Below are positions 41,061 to 49,709 of a stretch of 64,000 bases of DNA, one piece after another. Position 1 is the first letter of the stretch. Each line of letters starts with the position of its first letter. The DNA comes from CAVSCR01 sp963726575 (GTDB taxonomy: Bacteria; Actinomycetota; Actinomycetes; JAHEKZ01), in contig CAVSCR010000005.1 in NCBI GenBank assembly GCA_963726575.1, positions 186,001-250,000 of the forward strand, given 5' to 3'. The notes under the pieces are model-generated. The model made no database searches. It saw only the letters and a program-made list of their open reading frames with translations, and was not told where the DNA came from. The translations under genes and the position numbers were made by a program.

Positions 41061-41602
41061 CCGGCGCTGCACCCGGGTCACCTCCCCGGGCCGTGCTCGT
41101 GGGCCCACCCGGCGTCGGCAAGACGACGGTGGGGCGGTTGCTCGCCACGCGCTGGGGTGTGGACTTCGTCGACACCGACGACGTGGTCGCGGCAGAGTCG
41201 GGCCGTTCGGTCGCCGACATCTTCGTGGAATCGGGTGAACCGGCCTTTCGGGCGCTGGAGAAGTCGGCGGTGGAACAGACGCTCGCCCACGCCAGCGGCG
41301 TCGTCGCGGTCGGGGGAGGTGCGGTTCTCGACCAGGACACGCGGCAGCTGTTGGCGCCTCACGTGGTCGTCTTTCTCGACGTCGGGCTGGCGGACGCGGC
41401 CCGACGGGTCGGGCTGAACCGGGACCGGCCACTGCTGCTGGGCAACATCCGTGGCCAGTGGGTCGAGCTCATGTCGGCCCGTCGACCCTTCTACGAGGAG
41501 GTCGCGCGGGTGCGCGTGGCGACCGACGGGCTCGACGCGCCGCAGGTGGTGGACGCGGTACTGGCGGCGATCGCCGCCGCCCCCACCGGGGAGTCGGTAT
41601 GA
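41057..41602 (+). CDS. aroK: Shikimate kinase
   Basis: A 181-aa P-loop kinase with Walker A GPPGVGKTTVGRLLA, shikimate-binding DTDDVV and GEPAFRALE, VVAVGGGAVLD and the lid arginine in LNRDRPLL. It phosphorylates shikimate at O3. ATGA overlap with aroC and ATGA-type overlap with aroB show a coupled operon. Confidence 0.94.
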   Translation: MTGAAPGSPPRAVLVGPPGVGKTTVGRLLATRWGVDFVDTDDVVAAESGRSVADIFVESGEPAFRALEKSAVEQTLAHASGVVAVGGGAVLDQDTRQLLAPHVVVFLDVGLADAARRVGLNRDRPLLLGNIRGQWVELMSARRPFYEEVARVRVATDGLDAPQVVDAVLAAIAAAPTGESV

Positions 41603-42675
41603 GCATCGCCGTGGTCGAGGTGCACGGCGACCACCCCTATCCCGTGCGGGTGGGAGCCGGCGTCACCGCGGAGCTGGCGCACCACATCCCCGACGGGGTG
41701 ACCCGGGTGGCGGTGGTCCATGCCGGCGCACTCGCCGCGACCGCGAGACGGCTGGGGGACCAACTCGACGCCCAAGGGCTCCAGGCCTTGCTGCTGCAGA
41801 TCCCCGACGCCGAGTCGGCCAAGACCGTGGCGGCGGCCCAGCGCTGCTGGGACGAGCTGGGCGCGGCCGGATTCACCCGGAGCGACCTGGTCGTCGGACT
41901 CGGGGGCGGCGCCACGACCGACCTGGCGGGCTTCGTGGCGGCGACCTGGCTCCGAGGCGTGCGGGTGATCCAGGTCCCGACGACGTTGCTGGGGATGGTC
42001 GACGCCGCTATCGGCGGCAAGACGGCGATCAACACCGCGGCGGGCAAGAACCTCGTGGGTGCGTTCCACTCACCGACGCTGGTGCTGTGCGATCTCGACG
42101 CGTTGACCACGCTCCCGAGACCGGACTACACAGCCGGTCTGGCCGAGATCATCAAGGTCGGGTTCATTCGCGACCCGCAGATCCTCGAGCTGGTCGGCGA
42201 CGACCCGACGGGCGCGGTCACCCCCGGCGGCCGTCACACCCACGAGCTCATCGTGCGGGCCATCCAGGTGAAGGCGGACGTGGTCGCGGTGGACCCGACG
42301 GAGGCCGGCGAACGCGAGATCCTCAACTACGGGCACACGCTGGGCCACGCCATCGAACGTCGGGAGGGCTACCGGTGGCGTCACGGTGACGCCGTGTCCG
42401 TGGGGCTCGTATTCGCGGCTGCCCTGGCCAGGTCCGACGGCCGGATCCCGGAGGACGTCGTCGCGCTGCACCGTCAGTTGCTGACCGGGGTGGGACTGCC
42501 GGTGACCTACCCCGCCGAAGCCTGGCCGGAGCTGCGCGAGACCATGCGGGTCGACAAGAAGGCCCGGGGCCGGCGGCTGCGGTTCGTCGTGCTGGACGGC
42601 ATCGGCTCGCCGGGGCGACTGGACGACCCGCCCGACGACCTGCTGGCTGCAGCCTACGAAGAGGTGGCGCGATGA
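41599..42675 (+). CDS. aroB: 3-dehydroquinate synthase
   Basis: A 358-aa NAD- and metal-dependent enzyme. VGLGGGATTDLAGFVAATWLRG binds NAD, PTTLLGMVDAAIGGKT and EREILNYGHTLGHAIE carry catalytic and metal-ligand residues, and WRHGDAVSVGLVFA the second histidine site. ATG 41599 overlaps the aroK stop; a longer upstream start would overlap aroK by 140 bp. Confidence 0.95.
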   Translation: MSIAVVEVHGDHPYPVRVGAGVTAELAHHIPDGVTRVAVVHAGALAATARRLGDQLDAQGLQALLLQIPDAESAKTVAAAQRCWDELGAAGFTRSDLVVGLGGGATTDLAGFVAATWLRGVRVIQVPTTLLGMVDAAIGGKTAINTAAGKNLVGAFHSPTLVLCDLDALTTLPRPDYTAGLAEIIKVGFIRDPQILELVGDDPTGAVTPGGRHTHELIVRAIQVKADVVAVDPTEAGEREILNYGHTLGHAIERREGYRWRHGDAVSVGLVFAAALARSDGRIPEDVVALHRQLLTGVGLPVTYPAEAWPELRETMRVDKKARGRRLRFVVLDGIGSPGRLDDPPDDLLAAAYEEVAR

Positions 42676-43115
42676 CGGAGGACCGACGGCGGGTCCTGGT
42701 GCTCAACGGCCCCAACCTTGGCCGGCTGGGCAGCCGGGAGCCGGAGGTCTACGGCGACCTCGACTTCGGTGACCTCGAACGGGTCTGCATCGAGGGCGGC
42801 GATGCACTCGGTCTGGACGTCGACGTGCGCCAGACCGACGACGAGGCGCAGCTGGTGGGTTGGCTGCACGAAGCCGCCGACGGGCACTTCCCGGTAGTGC
42901 TGAACCCCGCCGCGTTCACGCACTACTCCTATGCGCTGCGCGACGCCGCTGCTCAACGCACCGCACCCCTCATCGAGGTGCATCTGACCAACCCCGCCAC
43001 CCGCGAGCAGTTCCGGCACACCTCCGTCGTCGCGGGTGTCGCGAGCGGGACCATCTCGGGCTTCGGCGCTGCGTCGTATCTCTTGGCGCTGCAAGCGATC
43101 GCGCACGAGAGCTGA
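42672..43115 (+). CDS. aroQ: 3-dehydroquinate dehydratase, type II
   Basis: A 147-aa dodecameric type II enzyme: LNGPNLGRLGSREPEVYG with the catalytic arginine and tyrosine, NPAAFTHYSYALRDA, EVHLTNPATREQFRHTS and GFGAASYLLAL. ATG overlaps the aroB stop by four bases. Confidence 0.94.
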   Translation: MTEDRRRVLVLNGPNLGRLGSREPEVYGDLDFGDLERVCIEGGDALGLDVDVRQTDDEAQLVGWLHEAADGHFPVVLNPAAFTHYSYALRDAAAQRTAPLIEVHLTNPATREQFRHTSVVAGVASGTISGFGAASYLLALQAIAHES

Positions 43116-43132
43116 TCGGCCAGGCCACGACG

Positions 43133-44212
43133 ATGCCCGAGATCCACGACGCCCGCCGCCGCCGTTTGGCCGACATCATGGTCGAGCGCGGCTTCGATGC
43201 GGTGCTCGTGACCGATCTCGTGAACGTGCGCTACCTGAGCGGCTTCGCCGGTTCCAACGCTGCGCTGCTCGTCAGTGCCGACGCGACGTCGGTGCTCGCC
43301 ACCGACGGTCGTTACCAGGACCAGAGCGCGAGCGAGGCGCCCGACGTACAGCGCGTCATCACGCGCACTCTCGAGCGTGAGCTGTTGTTGCGCGGAGTCA
43401 GGCAGCACCTCGGCCGGGTGGGGTTCGAGGACCTCCAGCTCACGGTCGCCACCCACACCGAGCTGAGCAAGCTCGGGTCGGTCGAGCTCGCGCCGGTGGG
43501 CGACCTCGTGATCGACCTGCGCGTGGTGAAGGACGTCGCGGAGGTGGCCCTGCTGCGTGACGCCTGTCGGATCGGCGACGCAGCGCTGGCCGCGTTGCTG
43601 CCGCAGCTGCAGGTCGGTCAGACCGAGCGGGAGATTGCGCGCCGACTCGAGAACCTCATGTACGACGAGGGCGCCGACGCGATCGCGTTCGACACGATTG
43701 TGGCGTCTGGTCCGAACTCGGCGGTGCCGCACCATCAGCCGACGAGCCGACCGCTGGCGAGCGGCGACCTGTTGAAGATGGACTTCGGTGCGCTGCGCGA
43801 CGGCTACCACTCCGACATGACCAGGACCGTGGTGGTGGGCTCGCCGGCCCGGTGGCAGGAGGAGCTGTACCTCGTCGTGGCTGCTGCGCAGCGCGCCGGG
43901 CGGGAGGCGTTGGTCGACGGCGCCGGGCTGGCCGATGTCGACCACGCGGCGCGCAGTGTCGTCGTCGATGCCGGGCTGGGGGACCACTTCACCCACGGGC
44001 TGGGACACGGGGTGGGTCTGCAGATCCATGAGGCGCCGTTCCTGGGCGCCACTGCGCTCGGTAAACTCCGGTCCGGAACGCCGGTCACCGTGGAGCCCGG
44101 CGTGTATCTCCCCGGCCGCGGCGGCGTACGCATCGAGGACACCCTCCTCGTCGGGCGGCGTCATGCGGAGTCCTTGACCACCACGACCCGAGAGTTGCTC
44201 GTCGTCGGCTGA
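43133..44212 (+). CDS. M24 family Xaa-Pro aminopeptidase
   Basis: A 359-aa pita-bread metallopeptidase. An N-terminal creatinase-like domain (MVERGFDAVLVTDLVNVRYLSGF) precedes the catalytic domain with the five metal ligands: DFGALRDGYHSD (two Asp), GLGHGVGLQIHE (His), VTVEPGVY (Glu) and GVRIEDTLLV (Glu). It is the usual companion of aroQ and efp. Start ATG 43133 gives the conserved MPEIHDARRRRLAD. Confidence 0.92.
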   Translation: MPEIHDARRRRLADIMVERGFDAVLVTDLVNVRYLSGFAGSNAALLVSADATSVLATDGRYQDQSASEAPDVQRVITRTLERELLLRGVRQHLGRVGFEDLQLTVATHTELSKLGSVELAPVGDLVIDLRVVKDVAEVALLRDACRIGDAALAALLPQLQVGQTEREIARRLENLMYDEGADAIAFDTIVASGPNSAVPHHQPTSRPLASGDLLKMDFGALRDGYHSDMTRTVVVGSPARWQEELYLVVAAAQRAGREALVDGAGLADVDHAARSVVVDAGLGDHFTHGLGHGVGLQIHEAPFLGATALGKLRSGTPVTVEPGVYLPGRGGVRIEDTLLVGRRHAESLTTTTRELLVVG

Positions 44213-44247
44213 CGGCGGGCGCTGGACCGACTGCAGGAGATCACCGC

Positions 44248-44805
44248 GTGGCGACCACCAACGACCTGAAGAACGGGTTGGTCCTCAACCTCGACGGCCA
44301 GCTCTGGACCGTCGTGGAGTTCCAGCACGTCAAGCCGGGCAAGGGCGGCGCCTTCGTACGGACCAAGCTCAAGAACGTGCTGTCGGGGAAGGTGGTCGAC
44401 AAGACGTTCAATGCGGGTGTGAAGGTCGAGACCGCGAACGTCGACAAGCGGACGATGCAGTACCTGTACCAGGACGCCTCCGACTATGTGTTCATGGACG
44501 TGCAGACCTACGAGCAGACCCACGTGCCCGGCGACGTCGTCGGCGATGCGTCGCACTTCATGCTGGAGAACCAGGAAGCAGTGGTGGCCACCCACGAGGG
44601 TGTGCCGCTTTACGTGGAGCTTCCCGCTGCTGTCGAGCTCACCATCACCTACACCGAGCCCGGCTTGCAGGGCGACCGCTCCACCGGCGGCACCAAGCCG
44701 GCCACGTTGGAGACCGGCTACGAGGTGTCCGTCCCGCTGTTCATCATCCAAGGCGAGAAGGTCCGGGTGGACACCCGCGACGGCAGCTACCTCGGGCGCG
44801 CCTGA
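44248..44805 (+). CDS. efp: Translation elongation factor P
   Basis: A 185-aa factor that rescues ribosomes at polyproline. Domain I has VVEFQHVKPGKGGAFVRTKLKN, with the tip residue a lysine (KPGKGGA). Domain III ends VPLFIIQGEKVRVDTRDGSYLGRA. GTG start with CAGGAG upstream. The proline-rich linkers in SecD, PilT and the DUF4388 protein would be clients. Confidence 0.95.
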   Translation: MATTNDLKNGLVLNLDGQLWTVVEFQHVKPGKGGAFVRTKLKNVLSGKVVDKTFNAGVKVETANVDKRTMQYLYQDASDYVFMDVQTYEQTHVPGDVVGDASHFMLENQEAVVATHEGVPLYVELPAAVELTITYTEPGLQGDRSTGGTKPATLETGYEVSVPLFIIQGEKVRVDTRDGSYLGRA

Positions 44806-44810
44806 CACCG

Positions 44811-45260
44811 ATGTCGGCTCGGAGCAAGGCCCGCAAACGCGCCGTCGACATCTTGTTCGAGGCTGACCAGCGCGGTGCCGACCCACTGGTCATCCTGGAG
44901 CAGCGCCGCGAGGCGGGAGAGCCACCGACCAACCCGTACACGACGGAGTTGGTCGAAGGGGTCGCTGCGCACGCCAGCACGATCGATGCCACGATCAGCG
45001 GTCATGCCCGGGGCTGGACGCTCGAGCGGATGCCGGCGGTCGACCGCGCCGTTCTCCGGCTGGCCGTCTACGAGCTGAACTACGGCACCGAGGTCCCGGC
45101 CGCCGTCGCGGTGGACCAGGCGGTCGAACTGGTCAAGGACCTGTCCACCGGCGACTCGGCGTCGTTCGTGAACGGGGTACTCGGCGCCGTCGTGGCCGCG
45201 GGGCCGCCACCGACACAGGTACCCCCGGTGGGATTCGAACCCACAAACCCCGCAGTTTGA
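44811..45260 (+). CDS. nusB: Transcription antitermination factor NusB
   Basis: A 149-aa all-helical protein: RSKARKRAVDILFEADQRG, WTLERMPAVDRAVLRLAVYEL, PAAVAVDQAVELVKDLSTGDSASFVNGVLG. It binds boxA RNA with NusE. The last 11 residues (VGFEPTNPAV) are encoded by bases of the convergent tRNA-Leu gene, so the conserved part ends near 45210. It follows efp by 5 bp. Confidence 0.92.
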   Translation: MSARSKARKRAVDILFEADQRGADPLVILEQRREAGEPPTNPYTTELVEGVAAHASTIDATISGHARGWTLERMPAVDRAVLRLAVYELNYGTEVPAAVAVDQAVELVKDLSTGDSASFVNGVLGAVVAAGPPPTQVPPVGFEPTNPAV

Positions 45261-45293
45261 GTGCGGTCCCTATGCCAGTTCGGGTACGGGGGC
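45220..45293 (-). tRNA. tRNA-Leu(CAA), short variable loop
   Basis: Read on the minus strand: acceptor GCCCCCG/CGGGGGT, D-arm CCC/GGG with GG in the loop, anticodon stem CCGCA/TGCGG, loop CTCAAAC giving anticodon CAA (codon UUG), T-arm GTGGG-TTCGAAT-CCCAC, discriminator A, then CC then T (full CCA not encoded). Only 5 nt (GGTTT) separate anticodon and T stems, so it is 74 nt and class I, unlike the long-armed class II tRNA-Leu norm. A TAGACT -10-like element lies at 45304-45309 on the same strand. The gene overlaps the nusB 3' end by 41 bp. Confidence 0.88.
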
Positions 45294-45381
45294 GAGGCGA
45301 CCCAGTCTAGGGGGACCCCCTCTCCGAGCGGCCGCAAGGTCACGAAGCCACAACGACCGAGGGCACAGCCGTGCGCAGGCG

Positions 45382-45411
45382 GTGTCAGACGACGGCCGCG
45401 ACCGCTAGGTT
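45382..45411 (+). promoter_or_regulatory. Possible promoter of the LivK-type gene
   Basis: GTGTCA (45382-45387), 18-nt gap, TAGGTT (45406-45411), followed by GAGGAGAG (45457-45464) before ATG 45469. The remainder of the 175-bp gap between the tRNA and this gene shows nothing else I can name. Confidence 0.4.
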
Positions 45412-45468
45412 TCGCCCCACGCGGCAGGTCACCCGTGACTCGTCACGCTTCCGAACGAGGAGAGATGC

Positions 45469-46833
45469 ATGATCCGACTCAACGCCACATGGCGTTTCAT
45501 TGCGGTCGCAGGAGTTGCCAGCCTTGCGCTGGCGGCCTGCGGGAGCAGCAGCGGCGGCGGGACGAGCAGTTCCAGCACCGGTGCAGCATCGACCGGCACA
45601 CCGCTGTACATGGTCGACGGCAACATCGGCACCGGACCGATCAAGGCCCTGCCGGCCGGCACGATGACCGGCACCAAGGCCACTCAGCCAGGCGCGCAGG
45701 TCAGTGACGCGTTCAAGCAGCAGCTGAACAAGATCAACCCGAAGCTGCCGTCGATCGGCTACGCGTACGGACCGGAGACGTACGACGCCATGGTGCTCGT
45801 GGCCCTGGCCGCGACCGAGGCGAAGTCGGACGCCGGACGCGACATCGCGGCGCACATGCTCGACGTCTCACAGGGCGGCACGGTCTGCACCACGTTCAAG
45901 GACTGTGCCAACTTGCTGAAGCAGGGCAAGGACATCGACTACAACGGGCAGTCCGGTCCGGTGTCGTTCGACAAGTACGGCGACCCCACGCAAGCAACGA
46001 TTGGCGTGTTCCAGTACAACTCCCAGAACTCGATCCCCGGGTTCGACACCGCGCCCGACCCTGCCTTCCCGATCACCTACACCGAGGGCAAGATCACCCC
46101 GCCCACCAGCCCACCGCCGGCAGCGTTGACCAACGTGGTCAACGCCGGCGCTGCGGACAACGTGCTCACCTACGGTGGCCTGCTACCGATCACGGGCTCG
46201 TTGTCGTCGCTGTACCCGCCGGAGGGCGCGGCCGCCAAGCTCGCCGTGCAGGACATCAACGCCGCTGGTGGCGTGCTGGGCAAGCCGGTCGTGTGGGTCC
46301 CCGGAGACTCCGGAGACACCTCGACCGACACGGCGCAGGTGACCATCCAGCGTGAGCTGAAGCAGAACGTCGACGCCGTCATCGGTGCCGCATCGTCGAG
46401 CAGCACGCTCAGCGTCGCCGACAAGGTGACGGGTGCTGGCGTCATCCAGGTGTCCAACGCTGCGACGTCGCCGGAACTGACGACGTTCCCCGACGGTGGT
46501 CTGCTCTGGCGCACGTCGCCTTCGGACGTCCTTCAGGGGCGCGTCCTCGCCAGCACGATCCTGAACGACGGATACCAGAACGTCGGGATCATCGCGCGGC
46601 AGGACTCCTACGGTGAGGGCCTGGCCAAGTACGCCGGGCAGTACCTGACCCAAGGTGGTGGCCAGGTCGTCGGCGGGGTTCAGTTCTACGACCCCAACGG
46701 TGCGACGAGCTACAGCGCACAGGTCTCCGCGGTGAAGGCGGCCGGACCGGAGGCGATCATCCTGATCGGTTTCGACGAGTCCGGCAAGGTCGTGCAGGAG
46801 ATGGTGAAGCAGGGCATCGGCCCGAACAGCTGA
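45469..46833 (+). CDS. livK: LivK-type substrate-binding lipoprotein, apparent circular permutation
   Basis: A 454-aa lipoprotein: signal peptide with lipobox LAAC (Cys near residue 24), Ser/Gly linker, then a periplasmic-binding fold of the branched-chain amino acid type in swapped order. Residues about 45-205 (YMVDGNIGTGPIKALPAGTM, YGPETYDAMVLVALAATEA, GGTVCTTFKDCANLL, GPVSFDKYGDPTQATIGVF) are the usual C-terminal part. Residues about 222-454 (YGGLLPITGSLSSLYPPEGA, VVWVPGDSGDTSTDTAQ, SPSDVLQGRVLAS, ILIGFDESGKVVQEMVKQG) are the usual N-terminal part. The end GIGPNS would join seamlessly to the TPLYMVDGN after the linker. It is convergent with the liv permease operon. Confidence 0.85.
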   Translation: MIRLNATWRFIAVAGVASLALAACGSSSGGGTSSSSTGAASTGTPLYMVDGNIGTGPIKALPAGTMTGTKATQPGAQVSDAFKQQLNKINPKLPSIGYAYGPETYDAMVLVALAATEAKSDAGRDIAAHMLDVSQGGTVCTTFKDCANLLKQGKDIDYNGQSGPVSFDKYGDPTQATIGVFQYNSQNSIPGFDTAPDPAFPITYTEGKITPPTSPPPAALTNVVNAGAADNVLTYGGLLPITGSLSSLYPPEGAAAKLAVQDINAAGGVLGKPVVWVPGDSGDTSTDTAQVTIQRELKQNVDAVIGAASSSSTLSVADKVTGAGVIQVSNAATSPELTTFPDGGLLWRTSPSDVLQGRVLASTILNDGYQNVGIIARQDSYGEGLAKYAGQYLTQGGGQVVGGVQFYDPNGATSYSAQVSAVKAAGPEAIILIGFDESGKVVQEMVKQGIGPNS

Positions 46834-46855
46834 TCCATTCGCACCACAGCAGTCG

Positions 46856-46893
46856 ACAGTGGGGCCCGGTCCGAAAGGACCGGGCCCCACTGT
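46856..46893 (+). terminator. Bidirectional terminator between livK and livF
   Basis: A perfect 17-bp stem (46856-46872 with 46877-46893) capped by GAAA. It lies 23 bp after livK and 20 bp beyond the livF stop, so it can end both convergent transcripts. Confidence 0.85.
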
Positions 46894-46912
46894 TCAGTAC
46901 GGCTGGCTCGGC

Positions 46913-47749
46913 CTATGCCTCCGTGCCCAAGGTTCCGAGGTAGAGCTCGATGACCTTCGGGTCGGTGAGCAGCTGCTGTCCCGTGCCCGTGTAGGCATTG
47001 TGCCCCTGGTCGAGCACGTACCCGCGGTCGCAGATCTGCAGGCATCGACTGGCGTTCTGCTCGACCATGATGACGGTCACGCCCGCCTCGTTGATCTGCT
47101 TGGTGCGGATGAACACCTCGTCCTGCATCACGGGGGACAGGCCCGCCGAGGGCTCGTCGAGCAGCAGCACCGAAGGATCCATCATCAGCGCCCGGCTCAT
47201 GGCGACCATCTGTCGCTCGCCGCCGGACAGCGAGCCGGCCGGTTGCTTGCGCCGGTCGGCCAGCGTCGGGAACAGCGACGCGACGAACTCGAAGCGCTCC
47301 TTGAAGTTCTTGGGCGCCTGGTAGGCACCCATCTCGAGGTTCTCCTCGATCGTCAGCGACGGGAAGACGTTGTTCGTCTGCGGCACGAACCCCACGCCCA
47401 TGGTGACGAGCTTGTTGGGCCGCAGGTTCGTGATGTCCTGGTCCCCTAGGGTCACCGTGCCGGTGCCGACGTGCACGAGCCCGAACATGGCCTTGAGCAG
47501 CGTCGACTTTCCTGCTCCGTTCGGCCCGATGACGCCGACCAGCTCGCCCTTGTTCGCATAGAGGTCGCAGCCGTTGAGGATGTTGACACCCGGCAGGTAG
47601 CCCGCGATCAGGTCGTCGGCCACGACGAGTGCGTCCTTGGTTGCACCGACGTGTGCCCGTCGGTCGCGGGTGGGCTCGTCGCGGTCGCCGACCAGGCGCT
47701 CCTCAGCCCGGTTGACGGCTCCGCTGTCACGGGTCGGATCGTTCGTCAC
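46913..47749 (-). CDS. livF: Branched-chain amino acid ABC transporter ATPase LivF
   Basis: A 278-aa ATP-binding subunit: Walker A GPNGAGKSTLLK, Q-loop region FVPQTNNVFPSL, signature LSGGERQMVAMSRAL, Walker B VLLLDEPSAGLSP, and H-loop replaced by VIMVEQN as in LivF. A 35-residue charged N-terminal extension precedes the domain. Last gene of the livHMGF operon; its start overlaps the livG stop by four bases. Confidence 0.93.
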   Translation of the reverse strand: MTNDPTRDSGAVNRAEERLVGDRDEPTRDRRAHVGATKDALVVADDLIAGYLPGVNILNGCDLYANKGELVGVIGPNGAGKSTLLKAMFGLVHVGTGTVTLGDQDITNLRPNKLVTMGVGFVPQTNNVFPSLTIEENLEMGAYQAPKNFKERFEFVASLFPTLADRRKQPAGSLSGGERQMVAMSRALMMDPSVLLLDEPSAGLSPVMQDEVFIRTKQINEAGVTVIMVEQNASRCLQICDRGYVLDQGHNAYTGTGQQLLTDPKVIELYLGTLGTEA

Positions 47750-48717
47750 GACGCCCCCTCGGCATCGGTCGAGCCGTGGTCGATGACGTCCTGGGTTCCG
47801 AGGTCGCCCAGTCCGATCTGCTCGGCGACCTCGGTGAGGGTCTGGTCGTGGTGGGCGCCCAGGTACGCGTCGATCACGCGCTGCTCGCGCATCACCTCGT
47901 GAGGTGGCCCCTCGGCGATGAGACGACCCTGCGCCATGACGATGACCCAGTCCGAGATGTCGCGCACCATGTCCATGTCGTGCTCGACGAACAGCACCGT
48001 CATGCCTTGCTCGCGCAGGTCCTTCACGTGCCCCAGCAGCGACTGCGTCAACGCCGGGTTCACGCCCGCCATCGGCTCGTCGAGCATCACCAGCGTCGGG
48101 TCGGTCATCAGCGAACGGGCCATCTCGAGCAGCTTGCGCTGTCCGCCCGACAGCTCGCCGGCGAAGTCGCCGCGCTTCTCGTCGAGCTTGAACCGGGCCA
48201 GCAGCTCGTCAGCCTTTACCGTGATGGCGTCCTCCTGAGGACGCCACAGCGAGCGGATCAGGGCCGGCAAGAACCGTTCACCCCGTTGGTTCTTGGCACC
48301 GAGCCTCATGTTCTCGATGACGGTGAGCTTGCTGAGCACCTTGGTGAGCTGGAAAGTGCGCACCATGCCCAGCCGCGCGACCTTGTACGCCGACATCCCC
48401 TTGAGGTCGGTGCCTTCGAAGGTCCAGCTGCCGGCGGTCGGCTGGTCGAAGCCGGTCAGGATGTTGAAGAACGTGGTCTTGCCCGCCCCGTTGGGGCCGA
48501 TCAGGGCGGTGATCGCCCCCCGCTGGACCTCGACGTGCTCGACGTCGACCGCGGTGAGGCCACCGAACTGCCGAACGACCCCGTCGGCCACGAGGATCGG
48601 GTCCGGCTTGGCGGCACCCGGCTCGCGCGGGACGTCGGCCAACGCACGTGCCGCCACGTCGCGTTGCGTCGTCGATCGGGTCGCGTCCTGCTCGGCCTGC
48701 GTCGGTTCAGCGTTCAT
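47746..48717 (-). CDS. livG: Branched-chain amino acid ABC transporter ATPase LivG
   Basis: A 323-aa ATP-binding subunit: Walker A GPNGAGKTTFFN, signature LSGGQRKLLEMARSL, Walker B LVMLDEPMAGVNP, VLFVEHDMDMV, and the LivG-type helical insertion (LGAKNQRGERFLPALIRSLW). The C-terminus is extended by about 40 residues. ATG 48717 is preferred because AAGGAG lies 10 bases upstream; a TTG at 48726 would sit on the Shine-Dalgarno. It overlaps the livM end. Confidence 0.93.
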   Translation of the reverse strand: MNAEPTQAEQDATRSTTQRDVAARALADVPREPGAAKPDPILVADGVVRQFGGLTAVDVEHVEVQRGAITALIGPNGAGKTTFFNILTGFDQPTAGSWTFEGTDLKGMSAYKVARLGMVRTFQLTKVLSKLTVIENMRLGAKNQRGERFLPALIRSLWRPQEDAITVKADELLARFKLDEKRGDFAGELSGGQRKLLEMARSLMTDPTLVMLDEPMAGVNPALTQSLLGHVKDLREQGMTVLFVEHDMDMVRDISDWVIVMAQGRLIAEGPPHEVMREQRVIDAYLGAHHDQTLTEVAEQIGLGDLGTQDVIDHGSTDAEGAS

Positions 48718-49702
48718 CGAGTGCAATCTCCTTCCGATCGCCGAGGATGCCTTGCGGTCGGAAGATCATCAGCAGCATCAGCACGACGCCGGCGAACAGG
48801 AACCGCACCTGCGAGGCCTGGTCGGCCGACAAGTACGAGAAGGGAACGATCCCGTTGCTGACGCCGTTCTGCAGCAGAACGTCGGTGAACTGGATGAGGA
48901 ACCAGAAGATGAGGGCGCCGAGGATCGGTCCCATGACTCGAGCCGCTCCACCGAGGATGAGCATGGTGTAGGCGAAGAAGGTGAGGTTGGTGGAGTAGCT
49001 GTCGGGAGCCACGGCGGCTTGCCCGAGCGCATAGATGAACCCACCGAACGCTCCCACCAGGGCACCGAGCAGGAGCGCCTGCATCTTGTACCAGTAAACG
49101 TTCTTGCCGAGTGAGCGAACGGCGTCCTCGTCCTCACGGATGCCCTTCAGGATGCGACCCCAGGGACTACGGGTGAGCAGCCAGGTGAGGATGGTGAAGA
49201 TCGCCACCAAGGTCCAGCCGACGACCGAGACCCAGGCCGTCTTGGAGTCCATGGTGACCGGGCCGAACTTGTAGTTGGCGTTGGTGGGGAACGGGTTCAA
49301 GTTGTAGAACGGCGCGGCGAACTTCTGCAGCCCATCTGAGCCGCCGAAGACGCTGCGGAACCGCACCGACGCGAGCAGCAACCGCACGATCTCAGAGGCC
49401 GCGATGGTGACGATCGCCAGGTAGTCGGCGCGCAGTCGTAGCGTCGGGATGCCCATGAGGAGCGCCAGCAGCAATGCACTGGTGATGCCCACGACGATGC
49501 CGAGCCAGAACGGCAGCCCGGCCGTCGTGACGATGGTCGCCAGCCCGTAGCTGCCGCAGGCCAGGAAGGCGGCCTGCCCGAAGCTCAGCAGCCCGGCGTA
49601 GCCGAACTGGATGTTGAGCCCGATCGCCGCCAGCGCGTACACCACGGCGAGGAAGCCGATCGCTGACGAGATCGACGCATTGAAGATCAGGGACCAGTCC
49701 AT
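48707..49702 (-). CDS. livM: Branched-chain amino acid ABC transporter permease LivM
   Basis: A 331-aa permease with about eight to nine helices and the LivM signatures YALAAIGLNIQFGYAGLLSFGQAAF, TLRLRADYLAIVTIAASEIVR, the EAA-like cytoplasmic loop SPWGRILKGIREDEDAVRSLGKN (contact with the ATPases) and GGAARVMGPILGA. It starts 7 bp after the livH stop. Confidence 0.93.
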   Translation of the reverse strand: MDWSLIFNASISSAIGFLAVVYALAAIGLNIQFGYAGLLSFGQAAFLACGSYGLATIVTTAGLPFWLGIVVGITSALLLALLMGIPTLRLRADYLAIVTIAASEIVRLLLASVRFRSVFGGSDGLQKFAAPFYNLNPFPTNANYKFGPVTMDSKTAWVSVVGWTLVAIFTILTWLLTRSPWGRILKGIREDEDAVRSLGKNVYWYKMQALLLGALVGAFGGFIYALGQAAVAPDSYSTNLTFFAYTMLILGGAARVMGPILGALIFWFLIQFTDVLLQNGVSNGIVPFSYLSADQASQVRFLFAGVVLMLLMIFRPQGILGDRKEIALDER

Positions 49703-49709
49703 GCCCGCC

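Noticed and set aside
42860..43132. Upstream in-frame start for the M24 peptidase overlapping aroQ
   Set aside because: The added residues are an Arg-rich frame of aroQ sequence, and homologs begin at MPEIHDAR-like sequence.
48718..48726. TTG 48726 as the livG start
   Set aside because: It lies one base from the Shine-Dalgarno AAGGAG, whereas ATG 48717 has workable spacing.
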